DNA from: Paragordius varius
Lineage: Eukaryota; Nematomorpha
NCBI GenBank assembly: GCA_964247055.1
Contig: OZ176052.1
Span: 5,208,001 to 5,272,000 of the forward strand
DNA length: 64,000 nt
Direction: 5' to 3'
The translations under genes were made by a program, and so were the position numbers. The notes below the pieces were generated by a model. The model did no database searches. It was not told the origin of the DNA and worked only from the letters and a program-made list of their open reading frames with translations. Shown piece by piece: positions 24,301 to 36,553 of this stretch (position 1 is its first letter; the number at the start of each line of letters is the position of its first letter).

Positions 24301-27300
24301 ATTAAAAGGAAAGTGCTTTAATGAACTGCAATGCCTCTATAAACAATTTTGCTTTTTCAGTACTTTTTTTTACCAATAACCATTTCATTACTTTTATAAG
24401 CATATACACTTTATTACACTTTTTTATTTATAAAGATTTTTCCACAAAAGTTGAAAACTAAAAAATATATTTTAAGCTTTAACACAAAAAGCAAACCCCT
24501 TAATATATCGTTTTTATGTTTTAAGGTTGAAAATTTGTTTTTACTTGGGTCACCGTTAGCCGTGTTTTTGGTCATGCGTGGCATATCTATTTACGGCCGT
24601 TCAGTGAACGCTGATAAATCTGCCCTTCAAGAAAAATTGTTACAAGTTACACCTAGAGAAGATACCACCACATCTTTCTTAAAAACAGAATCCCCATCCT
24701 CCACTTCAGTTATTAACAGTGCACGAAAAACATTTTTTGATCAAAGCCTTGATGTAATGTTAAAAAATGAGAATATTTCTCAGCAAGATGAACCAGCTAA
24801 AAAAGGTAATGGTATATATTTGCGGCAATAAATTGATTATCCAATTAAATTTTGGTTTTTAAATGGTGATGCACGGAATATTTTTGTATACATTGTTATA
24901 ATAGATTAGATTTTTTAACTAATTAGACTAGAATCTAGCGTAAATTAGTGGATATTTTTAAATGTTCAATTAAAGTTAAATTTCATTTTATTATCCGAAA
25001 ATTTGAAATTGAAATATAAAAACCCCAAGTGTATTAATGATCCATCGTACTATTGAGTTTAATTATCTCATATATTTGCTACGTTTACCATTATTACGTG
25101 AATATTTATATAATAATTTTTACATTTAGCACAACAAACTCCTCTTCGACCCTCACCACCCAGACCTGTAACACCTCCAAAACCAAACATCCTTAAAATG
25201 TCAACTGAAACTGAAAAGAATGAAAAAAATTACACATTGAAATCACCAGATTCACAAATCTTATCCCCAACAGGGGGCGAAAAAGAAAGTTTACAACAGG
25301 AATTAGAACGTATGGATAAAGAACATAATCGAAATCGTACTTCTTCATTCAACAAAAATAATAATGATAATAAGGCTAAAAGCAATAGTGATATTATCCA
25401 AAAACAAGGGAAAGAAAACGAACCAAAATACGATAATGATTACCAAAAGGAAGGAGAAAATTATGATGAAACTGACACCCACATCTCAACTAACACAAGT
25501 TTTAAGCCCAAAATTTCAGTGTTACTGCCCCGATCCATTTGCAATTACATCTATAACATATATCATCCAACTGACCCAGTGGTAACTTAATATTTGTTTA
25601 TCGGTTTAATTATTTTCATACAGTAAAAAATATATTTATTAAGAAAAAAACGTAAAACTTAGATACAATATTTTTGCTAAAAACAGCTATTTTGATTTAA
25701 CCTATCATCGTTTTAGGTTAAAAAATAAGGGATACAGATACACTTTAAATTCATTCTCAGTTATACATTTCACAATTGTAATCATTTAGCGTATAGAGAA
25801 GTCAGGGAGTATGGCTGTTCTTTTCTAAAAATATTTGTCTTTTAGTTTTTACTTGTCTTTATAATTTAATTTTTACTGTAACGTCCCACTTTAACTGCCC
25901 AAATTCTTTAATATATAAATAGGCTTATCGATTGGAACCTTTGATATCTTTCGATTATATCAATGTTAAGCCAGTGCCAGTTTACAGGTATGAAACAGCT
26001 AACAAAGTAGCCTATGACCAAATAGCACCCGAAAATTATAATGTTAATGTCAATAGTATTAATCCTACCTCTAATACTAATCAATCTACGAATCCAAATA
26101 TTAATTGTTTAACTAATCACATAAATCATGCTTCTGGATTATTATCAGACGCCTTAACTGAGAATTCTGAAAACATTAACATGGTTAATACGGATATGGA
26201 TACATCATTGATTCCAGTTTGTTTTTTATATATTTACACTATTTTAGATTTCGGGTGAAACTTTCATTTAATCTTTGGTTAAGCTTAAACTTATTATCCA
26301 TTTACTTCAATTGAACGTTTATTTTAACAATTCATAAAAACATGGAGTTTTTCTTTTTTTGAGATAATATGATATTCTACAATAGATAGCGTTATTCAAA
26401 AGGGAAGAGGGTTAACTAAGCGAAAATATCATTTTAAGCTGGTGTTTATATTTTTAGTTAGTACAATACACAATTCTATCATAATAAGCATATTCTTTTA
26501 AATTATAGTATAAAAATCCGGTTTATTATGATTTTAATTTGTAAATAATATGAGATTAATATTTTTATGGTTGTTTTTAAATTTTACCATAGGATATGGA
26601 CGATCTCGACCCGCAAGGTCGTTCTACACCACTAAATCAACCAATTTCAGACACGATACTACATAGAAAACACATTACCAAGTTAGAATCATCAAATAAA
26701 CGTACTCAATCACACCATACATACACAGATCCTCTTACAAAAAAGGTTTATAATCAATTTTAACCAATTTTAAATGTTGTTTTATATAAAAGGCATAAAT
26801 AATAAAGGAGTGATTATATTTTATTAAAGGGAGAATTTTACCACCTTAATATTATTGTTTCGATTTAGTTTATTTTTTTTTAACATATTGTAATTAACAA
26901 TTATACCATATATTGGCTTGTGTTGCATTTTATATTTTAGATGATTCCAAAACCAGCACTTATTGACAACACCGCTAACATTCCAAATCTGGAGGGTATT
27001 ATATTATTTTAATAATTTAATACGAAACTAAAATATATATATTTTTTAAAGATTGTTACAATTTGGATATGTTTGTTTTTATAATAAATATTAATAATTA
27101 TAGATGATTCATTTAAAGAATATCAATCTACCGCTGGTTTACAAATGCAATATGGTTCGATTGCTATAGACCCAACCATAATTCGAAGCGCACACTTTAG
27201 CTCATTACATGAAAATCCTACCCATGATTCAAATACTAAAGACGAAAATACTCCTTTAAATAATACCTCTTCTACTACTGATACAAATAATTATCAATTT

Positions 27301-29762
27301 TCAACTCCATTGATTACCCATGATCAAGGTTAGTATACAATAAATAAAATTAGTTTATATTTTATGAAGATATGATATTACAAATATAATTTTTTATCAA
27401 TTGAATATTATATAATATTATGATTGTAAGCAGGTAATGTTTGTTGCTGTTTATTTAATTGAACATTAATTCATTAAATATACTTTAAGTTGTAGATGCT
27501 AGAAATAGGATTATAAAAATTCAAAGGTTTATAGAGATGCTAGTTTAAATAATTTTGGCATAAAAAACAACTAATCATAAACATGAAAAAGACCACATCA
27601 ATAAAATTACAGTAATATAATTCACGTTGCTTTCTACTATGTCCAAACATGTCTTATGCAAATTTATTCAACACGGGATTGATTATTTATAAATATATTT
27701 TGTAGGAATTCCGACCCAATCAACTGCAATAGGAGATCATCATTTTAGTGAAAAATCTAATTTGACGGATAGAGCCAACACATCTTACTGGACACCGAAT
27801 TTAGATTTTATTCGTACGTATTGGAAACGTTCGTCCTCTCTAGAAAATAAGGAAATCAATTCTTCATTATCTACAACCCTACCTTCCGACATTGAAATGA
27901 CGTCTGAGCCATTATCTTCAAACATTAATGATCATAAAAATGTAATTGAGCCATAATAATTTCTTTTTTGCGTAGGAAACATCTGCTAATTTTTCTATAA
28001 TAATTCGCATTAATATGTATTAAACTAAGTTTCATTTTTTTACTAATTTGGATATCATACCGCTCAAAAAATTTATTGGTTCTTTATTGAGGTATTATTT
28101 TTGTATAGATTTAGCATATTCAACTATATTGATTTTAATATCTAGGTGTCTACTTCTGATATAGCTATCAGTTCTTCCCCATCCACTTCCATTGCAGACA
28201 GCATCAAAGTGAAATATGTGGCCAATAATAATCATAATGGTTTGCATTTATGTTTGTTTTAATTGTTGATATGACGTTATCACGATATTTATATATTATG
28301 AATTTTACCCAAAGTCTTAAATGTTTTTTGGATATATATACCAACAGCAAAAATTTAAGCTGTTAATTAAATCACTGTTTTCTTTATATTAAAACATATT
28401 AGTATGTGTTATATAGAGATTTTTTGTATAGATTTACTTAACCATCAAAATTCCAATGTTGGAAACAACATAAATTTGGTTGAAGCCCCCTTAAATACTG
28501 AAACAGATGATCATGAAACCGGAAAAATTATTATGATTGACGAATCTGGCCACCAATTAGGAGGGCAAGACTCTAACATAACTGAACCTCGAGAATCGGT
28601 ACAAGATACGCTTTCTGACGGCCAACAAACGTCCAAATCTGTTAAATTTGCACCAGAAAATCAAATAAATAATGTCACAGAATTAATCCAACCATCCACA
28701 CCCCTAAACACAAATGGTAAACGTATTTCTGCCACTTCTGGGATAAGTATGGTGGCTGGTGTTAAAAATCGATTATCTCAAACTAAAATCCCTTTGATAG
28801 GAGGGGGAGGTGGATCTTCATCGGCCAAAAAATCATCGATAACCAATGAAAAAAAGTTAATAAAACAACGTAGTAATGAGAAGACGAGGGAACCAAATAA
28901 TAAGGCCAATGATCAAGGCACAGATGAAGACAAAAATAGTGAGACTTTACACCCAAGTATATAACTTACCTATCTATATCTAATAACGCTTGTCAAATTC
29001 TGTATATATAAATGAAAATTTAACTATGACTAAATCGAAAATTAATTGTCATGTGTGGGAAAATTAAACTTAAATTTAGACCGAATATACCAAGTCGTAT
29101 GTCAAACCGGCATTTGTAATCGCAAACTAGTTTTTTGCTTGTTACACTCATCAGTACCACATTACATATGACTCACTGTAATTTAAATTATACGGACAAA
29201 ACGTAAGAATATAAAGACAAATATTTTTTTCTAGACAACCATACTTTTTGAATCTTATTTTTTTCAATATAACTTATTGTTTTAAACGCCAAAGTATAGA
29301 ATAGAGATGTATATTGGTAACACAATAAATACATATTTTACGATCGTTATTAAATGATTTTAATAGGATAAATTAAGGTTTCAAAAATTATGGTTGTGTT
29401 ATGAAAAAATGATTTTTATTTTTACGTTTTGTCCGTATAATTTCAAATTTTACTATACTAATTTTAAATCGCGCATTGGTCCTGAATTTATCTTCTTTAT
29501 AAATTGACTCATACATCTTTAAAATTTTACTAACATTAATTTAATTTTTATTATAGGGATATTTTCAGCATTTTTATGCCAACAGTTGGCCTGTATTATA
29601 TCTCTTTTTACTTTAATAGAGTTAGAATATCGTGTTGATTATACTATTCCAATGGGTTGGACGTTTGTTAACAATTACGTTTCAGCTATCACTGCACATA
29701 CAAGTTATTGGAACAATCCTGATGTCATTTATTTCGTTTTGCAACATTTGTTTCCAGATTAA
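19219..29762 (+). CDS. DDHD1: DDHD1-type phosphatidic-acid-preferring phospholipase A1
   Basis: Exons: 19219-19358, 19384-19580, 19680-20006, 20295-20498, 20930-21162, 21385-21551, 21882-22084, 22172-22278, 22416-22530, 22638-22714, 23870-23946, 24035-24098, 24526-24805, 25130-25581, 25923-26216, 26593-26745, 26941-26995, 27104-27328, 27706-27941, 28146-28239, 28432-28956, 29620-29762. All phases agree; 1455 residues, against about 900 in human DDHD1. Landmarks: WIPFLGYDSLRIE (exon 2), RGSWFFDVGWQPLEEE (exon 3), VFVIHGIG (~403-410), FLPIEWR, MDIMYYTSP, and the lipase elbow AHSLG with Ser563. The DDHD domain starts at VENLFLLGSPLAVFL (~638), continues in YNIYHPTDPVAYRLEPLI across exons 14-15, and ends with YVSAITAHTSYWNNPDV. 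Between lies a ~500-residue Asn/Ser/Thr-rich insertion; a smaller one follows exon 3. The family hydrolyses phosphatidic acid on cytosolic membrane faces. Two donors are atypical (GTTTCT, GTTTGT). The last exon may start at 29557 instead. Confidence 0.93.
19359..19383 (+). other. 25-nt first intron of the DDHD1 gene
   Basis: Starts GTAAAAATATT and ends ATATTAG. Its length is not a multiple of three and it contains stops, so it must be removed for AGG-TGG-TTC (RWFYSSPKKTWIPF) to continue from exon 1. Confidence 0.85.
21306..21356. repeat. (AT)n microsatellite in a DDHD1 intron
   Basis: About 25 AT units, close to the 3' splice site at 21384. Confidence 0.95.
22356..22376. repeat. (TTA)n microsatellite in a DDHD1 intron
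   Basis: About seven TTA units in the short intron 22279-22415. Confidence 0.85.
23110..23345 (-). mobile_element. old LINE reverse-transcriptase remnant in the largest DDHD1 intron
   Basis: Read on the minus strand, a frame near 23300 gives RLYGHVQRLDEMM, the common C-terminal GHV.R motif of non-LTR retrotransposon polymerases, followed by stops. Other short frames continue to about 23110. Base composition is slightly richer in G+C than the rest of the intron. Very degraded. Confidence 0.4.
29183..29449. mobile_element. MITE with ATACGGACAAAACG ends (family F), in the last DDHD1 intron
   Basis: 267 bp. The left end AAATTATACGGACAAAACGT is mirrored at the right by ACGTTTTGTCCGTATAATTT. Degraded relatives of the left part seem present near 6570-6630 and 25830-25890. 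No coding capacity. Confidence 0.75.
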
Positions 29763-31601
29763 AAGATTTTTATTTTAGACACGACCTGCTAATTTTTGTA
29801 TTACAATTAAATTAACACTTTCTTTGACCACAAGTGACAAATTGTATTACAATTAAATTTCACTTTTTTCATACATATAAATTTATAACGATTTTTAATT
29901 AGCACACATATGAATGAAATTTACAATACGCATAATTAGACTCCTCGTGTTACTTTTGAAAAATCTTTAATTTCTTGTTACGTGATATATGCAATCCTTA
30001 TTAAACCCAATAATAGTCATTTTAAACAATATCCTTAATTTATGTGTTTTACTTTAGCCTTGTCTAGAAAATATTTATTATTCAATATCTATTTACATCT
30101 ATCCATATTATATAAGTGTCTATTGCCACAACAATAAATATGCAAATTTTCAATGATAATTAATATTTTTAGTTAACCCCAAAAAAATTAATATAATTTA
30201 AGGAGTATACGGCTTTATTGTGAACATAGTTGTGCGACAATCTAACGATTAATTAAAAACTTATGCTGTTATTTTCGTCTAAATCCAGATCCGTTTCACA
30301 AATATAATTATGTTCTATTTTTTAATACTATTCATATTTTACATAAAATTATTATGAATCCAAATTATCTGTGCTATGCGTCGCTAAGACCGAGTTAGAA
30401 AGTAAAGAGTTAAGGTCAGTTTGAAAAATAAGTTTAACAATTTTAATTTTGCAAAACTGTTTTTTTTGTTAAAGAAAAATTTTATAAATAAATAAAAGGT
30501 ATATGGCATATGAAAAAAATATTAACAAAAATTAAAGTACTAATCCGATTTCAAGATTAATAGATGACCTTGATGCAATAAAAACCAGCCCAATTACAAA
30601 TTTAACCCTAAAATTCGTGGTTCAATATTTTAAAGAGCATTGCAATTTTGCATTAATACCTTGTATATAACTTTAATCATGCTCATTATATTAAATTTTT
30701 AAAAATGTTTTAATTTTATATTTTAAAAGTAATGGTAGGCATCAGAGAAACTGTATGGTAGTCATTTTTTTTCAAATTCGATGCAAAAATTTACTTTTTT
30801 ATTTTATTTTGCGAATTAATCAAAAAAGTATTTTATTAAATTGATTTCGGTATGGAAATATAAAAATAAAGTATTTAATAAAGTATCATTGATCACTGAT
30901 GTGTTAAAAACAATACCATTGTTAACATGCTTAATAACTTAGAAGGTTATACATATTATAATTTACTTAGCATAATCTTTTTGATACCTTATAATTTATG
31001 ATAACAACAATAATTAAAACTTTTTTGCGTTTTTAATATAATGCCGTTTTATATTATAGTAATTTTTTTACAAAAAATTTGTTTTAATTATGGCCAAATA
31101 TTGAATTTATTCTTATATTGGTCCCTACTTTTAAATCCAATTCGAAGTGTCTATCAAAATATTCATACAACATAAACTTGGGGATTATTATATAATATAA
31201 CCTTCTAAATAAAATAATTACATGATATAACATTTATTAAGTATGGCAAACATTGTATAATTATAAATTCAAATATAATAATGGACAAAAAGAATGAGAA
31301 ATATGGATGAAAAACATATATTTGGTTACATATTTAGCAAAGTATATATGGCCAATTTTTTTGTATCTAAATATTGTTGATAATAAATTGTACGTCATTT
31401 CCGGTTCTAAAAAAGGATTCTGGTAATAAAAAGTCTAACGCGTAAAATAATATCATTTTACATGTAGTGAATGCTTCTAAGTAAGAAATAAAAGTTATAT
31501 ATTTATATATAATGTTGACTTATGCAGGTTATTACAGAATTTGGAGCATATTGAGAATTGTTTGCTTTGCATGCAAATTTGTTTTTGTATTATCATTAAA
31601 T
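29763..31601. other. intergenic region between two convergent genes
   Basis: The 3' ends of the DDHD1 gene (+) and the NAP1-family gene (-) face each other. Several AATAAA-like hexamers occur, the first clear one near 30133. No open frame, RNA gene or clear repeat was seen. Confidence 0.5.
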
Positions 31602-31607
31602 TTTATT
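31602..31607 (-). promoter_or_regulatory. polyadenylation signal just after the NAP1-family stop
   Basis: AATAAA on the minus strand begins one base after the TAA stop at 31611-31609, so the 3'UTR could be extremely short, as at GEMIN6. Confidence 0.45.
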
Positions 31608-31608
31608 A

Positions 31609-34147
31609 TTAATCATCTTCTGTCTCTGCACTTTCGACTTCCTCATCCTATAAATTTTAAACAACAAATGTTTAATTATATTTAATATTTCAATAATTTA
31701 AAAATAATTTGGGCATAAAATTATGGATGACATAGGAATAGGTTTATTAAAAGTTAAAAATAGAAATTAAATAAATGATTATTTATTGAATATTGATAGC
31801 TAACTAGCCTTACTGATTGAAAAATATATAATATTATGGTTATTTAATTTTAAAATTAATTTATATATTTATATAAAAACATACCTCTGATAAATCTTCA
31901 TCATCAACCTATAAATACAAACATATATCAAGCGATATTTATAAAATGTTAGACTAAAATTAAAACTAAATTATAAATTAATGCGAAATAATTTTAATGC
32001 TCCTACGCAAACTAATAACTTAAGCTTATCTTATAAAAAACAAACATATATTTTTGATGAAAATAAAAAATTACCGCAGAATAATATCCAGTAAAAAAGT
32101 ATACAGCACGAGGTACTATACGTTCGCGGAAATAATTTCCAATCTCCACATCATCTGCAACAACTTGGCATACATCATCATCCTATGAGTGTGCGCAAAA
32201 AATGCACTTGATTAATAGTAAAAAAAATTATTCTAAAAGTATTCAATATATCATTTTATTTTAAGATTGTTATTGCTTTAATATTTGATAGCCTTTTACT
32301 TAATTTGATTTTGTTTTCCAAAAACGTGTCAAAAAATAGGAGTATACAGTAAGCATTTCAATGGCTTATTCATATATAGTTGGTCTCGATTGTTTTTCTC
32401 CAACTATAGTGAGAATAGGTCAGCATTTAAATGCATACATACTGTAATTAAATGCGGTCCAATTTTTAGGGGTATTATAAATGAAATCATACAAACTAAT
32501 CATTTAAACAAACTATAGCAATCTTATCTTAATATTCTTTCCAGCAAAAAATTGGTTATTATTCAAAATATAGTTTAAATTATGTAACCATAGAATAACA
32601 AATATGAAATATTTATGTAAATTGAAATATAATTATACCATATCTTCGGCTGCAATATCTTGTGGAACTAAACAAGAAATATAAATATAACTGATTTATA
32701 ACATCGGTTAGTAGTATCATCAATTATAGTATAAAAAAAGTTTCTAAAGGTATAAAGTTGGCACATAAATGGTCTTTTCAAGGCCAATAATTAACATATA
32801 ACATAGCACAATAATCTAAATTTTTTAATCAGTAAATTTTAAAAACGATCTTTAAATTATTCAATTTTTTTGTGCGGTAACTTTCTTAAAAATATGAAAA
32901 GAGCATGGTAAATATTTTAAAAATTAGCGTATATAAATTTATAAAAGCTCACTATCATGAGTATCAAAGAAATTGAAGAAAGAGTCGACTTTCATGTCTT
33001 TATTTATAATTTTGGTTTGACCAGTTGTTTTATGCTTTTGACGTTTTTTGATTGAGCGAACAGTAATATTTTTACCAGGATTCCAATTTATAACAGTTCT
33101 ATTTATAAAAAATATTATATTACAATAGAAAAGATAATTGATTTAGATTAAGATGTGTGAAAAAATGTATAATAATACAGTTTAATAAAATAAAGCATTA
33201 TATAAAAACTAGCTAAAAATCATGTATACCCTTCACATTTACGCGCATCTGGTCCTTCGAACAACAGGGAATCATTTTCATGAACTTCACACTGAAATTC
33301 GTACGTTTTGGTTAATACTGTGTTGGTAAAATATTCGTTTGGCTCAAAATAGAATTCGATACTAAAACCCTAATGATATAACATTTAAATTAATTTTATT
33401 ACAATATTGAAAATAGTAGGATCATTAAATATTTTGAAATGGACTTACGATTGGGTCTTCTTTCATAACAATTTTTATATCTTTAAGGTGCTTGAGAACA
33501 GGGACATCGGGATCCTAAAATATATATATAATTATGCAAATTAGGCAATAAAATTTTCAATCAAAATAAAGTACTTCAATTAATTCTCCAATAATATCTG
33601 CATTTTGCATGGCAGTGAGCCAGAAATCTGGAATGCCTTTAACTGTAATATATTTATATAAATAAAATATGCATATAAAAAAATTAATTAATAAAAACAA
33701 CTAATTATACCGTCAGCCAGAGTTGTATTTTCAATTTTATTCTATATATATAAAAAAAGATAGAATTATTTATAAAACTTTATATACAACAAAAATTATA
33801 CAGTAATTTCACTAGTTTCGTCATCGGACGGCCATTTACATTCCTCTTCAGCAGGTTCTCTATCACCATTTATTATATCTTTGCGCTAAAATATAGTAAA
33901 AAGATTTACTTTATCGAATATTTCTTGGTACTTTTTATAAAAATCGCATTCTAATTGATGAGCAATTTTATGGTATTTGGCTTCTTCCAAACTGTATAAA
34001 TAATGCAACTTTTTTAAAGCATTTATGCGCTTTCTAACTACGGGAGGAAGGCTAAAATTAAATTATAAAATACCTTTTAACAAAATCACCCGAATCAAAA
34101 GAATCTTCGTCGAATTTTGAAACAGGTTTTCTATCGCCTTTTTCCAT
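31609..34147 (-). CDS. NAP1L1: NAP1-family histone chaperone
   Basis: Exons in transcript order: 34147-34074, 34051-33910, 33885-33802, 33741-33711, 33636-33575, 33514-33449, 33369-33230, 33098-32953, 32667-32639, 32182-32075, 31908-31885, 31647-31609. All phases agree and give 314 residues (human NAP1L1 is 391). The order of family motifs is complete: LPPVVRKRINALKKL (dimerisation helix start), IFDKRKDIINGDREPAEEEC, GIPDFWLTAMQNADIIGELI, VLKHLKDIKI, FSIEFYFEPNEYFTNTVLTK, INWNPGKNITVRSIKKRQKH, DSFFNFFDT, IGNYFRERIVPRAVYFFTG, and an acidic tail. NAP1 proteins bind H2A-H2B and H3-H4, shuttle histones and assist nucleosome assembly. The protein is shorter at both ends than in vertebrates, and the acidic tail is reduced to about 20 residues split over two tiny exons. 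NAP1L1 versus NAP1L4 cannot be separated. The first two introns are 22 and 24 nt. Confidence 0.95.
33886..33909 (-). other. 24-nt second intron of the NAP1-family gene
   Basis: Starts GTAAATC and ends ATTTTAG on the minus strand. A multiple of three, but its last codon position gives an in-frame TAG. Removing it joins IFDK to RKDIING exactly as in NAP1 proteins. Confidence 0.88.
34052..34073 (-). other. 22-nt first intron of the NAP1-family gene
   Basis: Starts GTATTTT and ends AATTTTAG on the minus strand. It shifts the frame if kept. Removing it yields FVKSLPPVVRKRINALKKL, a direct match to the family. Confidence 0.9.
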
Positions 34148-34658
34148 TGCAAAGCCTAACAAAAAATAATAATGATATCCGGATGATGTTCAAATATTTT
34201 TTAAAAAACATCTAAATAAACATAAATAACGTTCATGTCTTAAAATAAATGCAATTTCACACATAATTATATAACCCAAATATTTGCGCTAAATAGATTT
34301 GTTTAAATCCGGTTATAGCATATTTTCTTACATTTTAATGTTGTTTTAAGAGTTTGTCCCTATAGATTTTTTCATTAAAATATTTATCGTAATATATAAA
34401 ATAATCCTTATCTCAAAATTTAATTTATATTGTTAAAAGTTATAATATAAATACAATACTTGATAATATTTGTCTAATAACTTCACATTTGTTTAGAATT
34501 AACTAGCAACAAAAATTTATTTACACTTTTGTGGTCATTGCTCCATATTAGAAAATGTTAAATTTGCGCATATTTTGTTAGCAAAACAATAACAAAATTT
34601 TATTTTAGAAGTGGGGTCCAAAAGTCTTAGATGTTTGGACCCATTCTAAAATAATAGT

Positions 34659-35191
34659 TAACACTTCGATTCAAATTGCGGTATCTAAATATCCCAGACA
34701 ATTTTTAGTTGAAATTATTAAAAAACCACTGAAAGAAACGGTTCTAATTTAAATTTGTTCTTCTATCCTAATAAAATTATACAAAACCAAAATATCTAAA
34801 TAAAATTTAGTTTTGGAAATAAAGTTCCATATCAAATTACTTGGACGCCATTTTTATTTTTAAACATTTTTGCAAAATATCTGCTTTTTTGATTCTAAGT
34901 CTAAAATTAAGTTTACTTTTTTATTTAAATTTAACATTGATATAAACAGGAAAGAGGAATATTTTGTATTATTTTTACACTTAGCTTATTCACACTTGTC
35001 ATGTTTGCTTAATTTTCACCTTTGGGTTTTGCCTCTGTAAATTTTTTATAATATTTTGAAGTGCAACTTTTTGGATGGTTTTAAATTATTCCATATTTTT
35101 TAATATATTTAATTTTAACCAAGCCTGGGGTATCTAACTACCCCAATTTGAATCGAAGGAATAAAATGAATGCGTTGTATCTAAGTGTTAA
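34659..35191. mobile_element. TTAA-flanked MITE (family A, copy 2)
   Basis: 533 bp. Left TTAACACTTCGATTCAAATT, right ending CTAAGTGTTAA, with inner GGGGTATC/TACCCC inverted segments. The best preserved member of the family. Non-coding. Confidence 0.78.
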
Positions 35192-35703
35192 AGTTAATGC
35201 GAAAGGGTCGATATTGTGCGATAAAATATACATAATAGATTATGGTATCAAAAAATAATGAAAAAATACATACTTTTTAATTTTTTAAAAAACTTTGTTC
35301 ATTAGTTTATGCTACTTTGAAGACAATAACGGTAAAAACTTTAAGATGTATTGAAAAATTCTCTAAATAATTTTGAAATTCAGAACATTTCTATCACCTC
35401 AGGATTTTACATAATATATTCAGGTTTTTATTCATTGAATATAAATTGTTATCTTCACAAAAATTCAGCCATTATTTAAATTGAAATTTCGACTTGATTG
35501 TTCAGCACAACGATATAGGAAAAATAGATTAAATAATATCTTATAGTATTTTATGCCATTTCCACCATGGTTTAAAATATCATGAAAGTCGCTTCTTCAA
35601 AATTTTGATATAAAGTATATTTTTAAGCTAAATATACATTTTTCGGGAAAGACTTTTTTGATGTCACATTTCAGGATATACACTGCGTCCAAATATGAAA
35701 AAA

Positions 35704-36553
35704 TAACCTGATGAATATATATATTTTCTAGATTATCATGGTATGTTCGGCATTTATGAGTGGTATGAGAAAGTTATTTACAGTTTTGTAGTAATAGCTC
35801 CATATCCATTTTGGTGAAAAAATGTTTCATTTGAAAAAATATCACGAAATATATCACAAAATACATATAAAAAAATATTTTTAAAAATTTTAATTTTTAG
35901 ATTGGGCCGAAAATCCCACTTTTTTGCTCTTCTAAAGGCTAGTTATCTTAAAATAAACGAAAAAATGCCGGGGTTACCCTATAAAAATTTTAATATATTT
36001 TTGTTATCAAATAAAAATATTTTTAAAAAATCCAGTTTTTCATAAATCTAATTTTTCGCATTTTATTTAAAGATTTCACATTATTTTAGGGATAATGGAA
36101 GTGATAGGAATGTTCAGCCTCATCGAATTATATACTAAAATTTTTTTTTAAATGCCTTAATGCGTTTTATACTGTTTCCATGATGCCGAAAAATAGTATA
36201 AAGTGCGCTTCAACAAAAAGTATGCATTTTTATAAAAATAATTTTTGATAATTTGGCATATATTTAAAGTTTTTATTGTGCATCCTGGCATTTTTAATTT
36301 TAATACTAGCCTATTTTAGAAGAGCGAAAAAAATTTAAAAATATTGTTTTGACTTTTATGATTTTCAATGGATTCTAATGAAGCATTTTTCTTTCACCAA
36401 AAAATTAATTATTTAAATGGGCGCAAATTTTATTTATGGAACACTTACCACAAAAGTGTAAATACTTTCTTAAATCTTTCATAAGGGCAACTTAAAGCAC
36501 CCTAAATCTCTTGATACATTTTCCTATCAGAAAATATCTATTTCATCAGGTTA
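35704..36553. mobile_element. ~850-bp palindromic element (family B, best copy)
   Basis: Left end TAACCTGATGAA and right end TTCATCAGGTTA are inverted. The halves are loosely inverted throughout: the left phrase TAATAGCTCCATATC and AAAGTTATTTACAG correspond to GGAACACTTACCACAAAAGTG and the AAATACTTTCTTAAATC region on the right. Non-coding, so a large MITE or a fold-back element. Confidence 0.65.
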
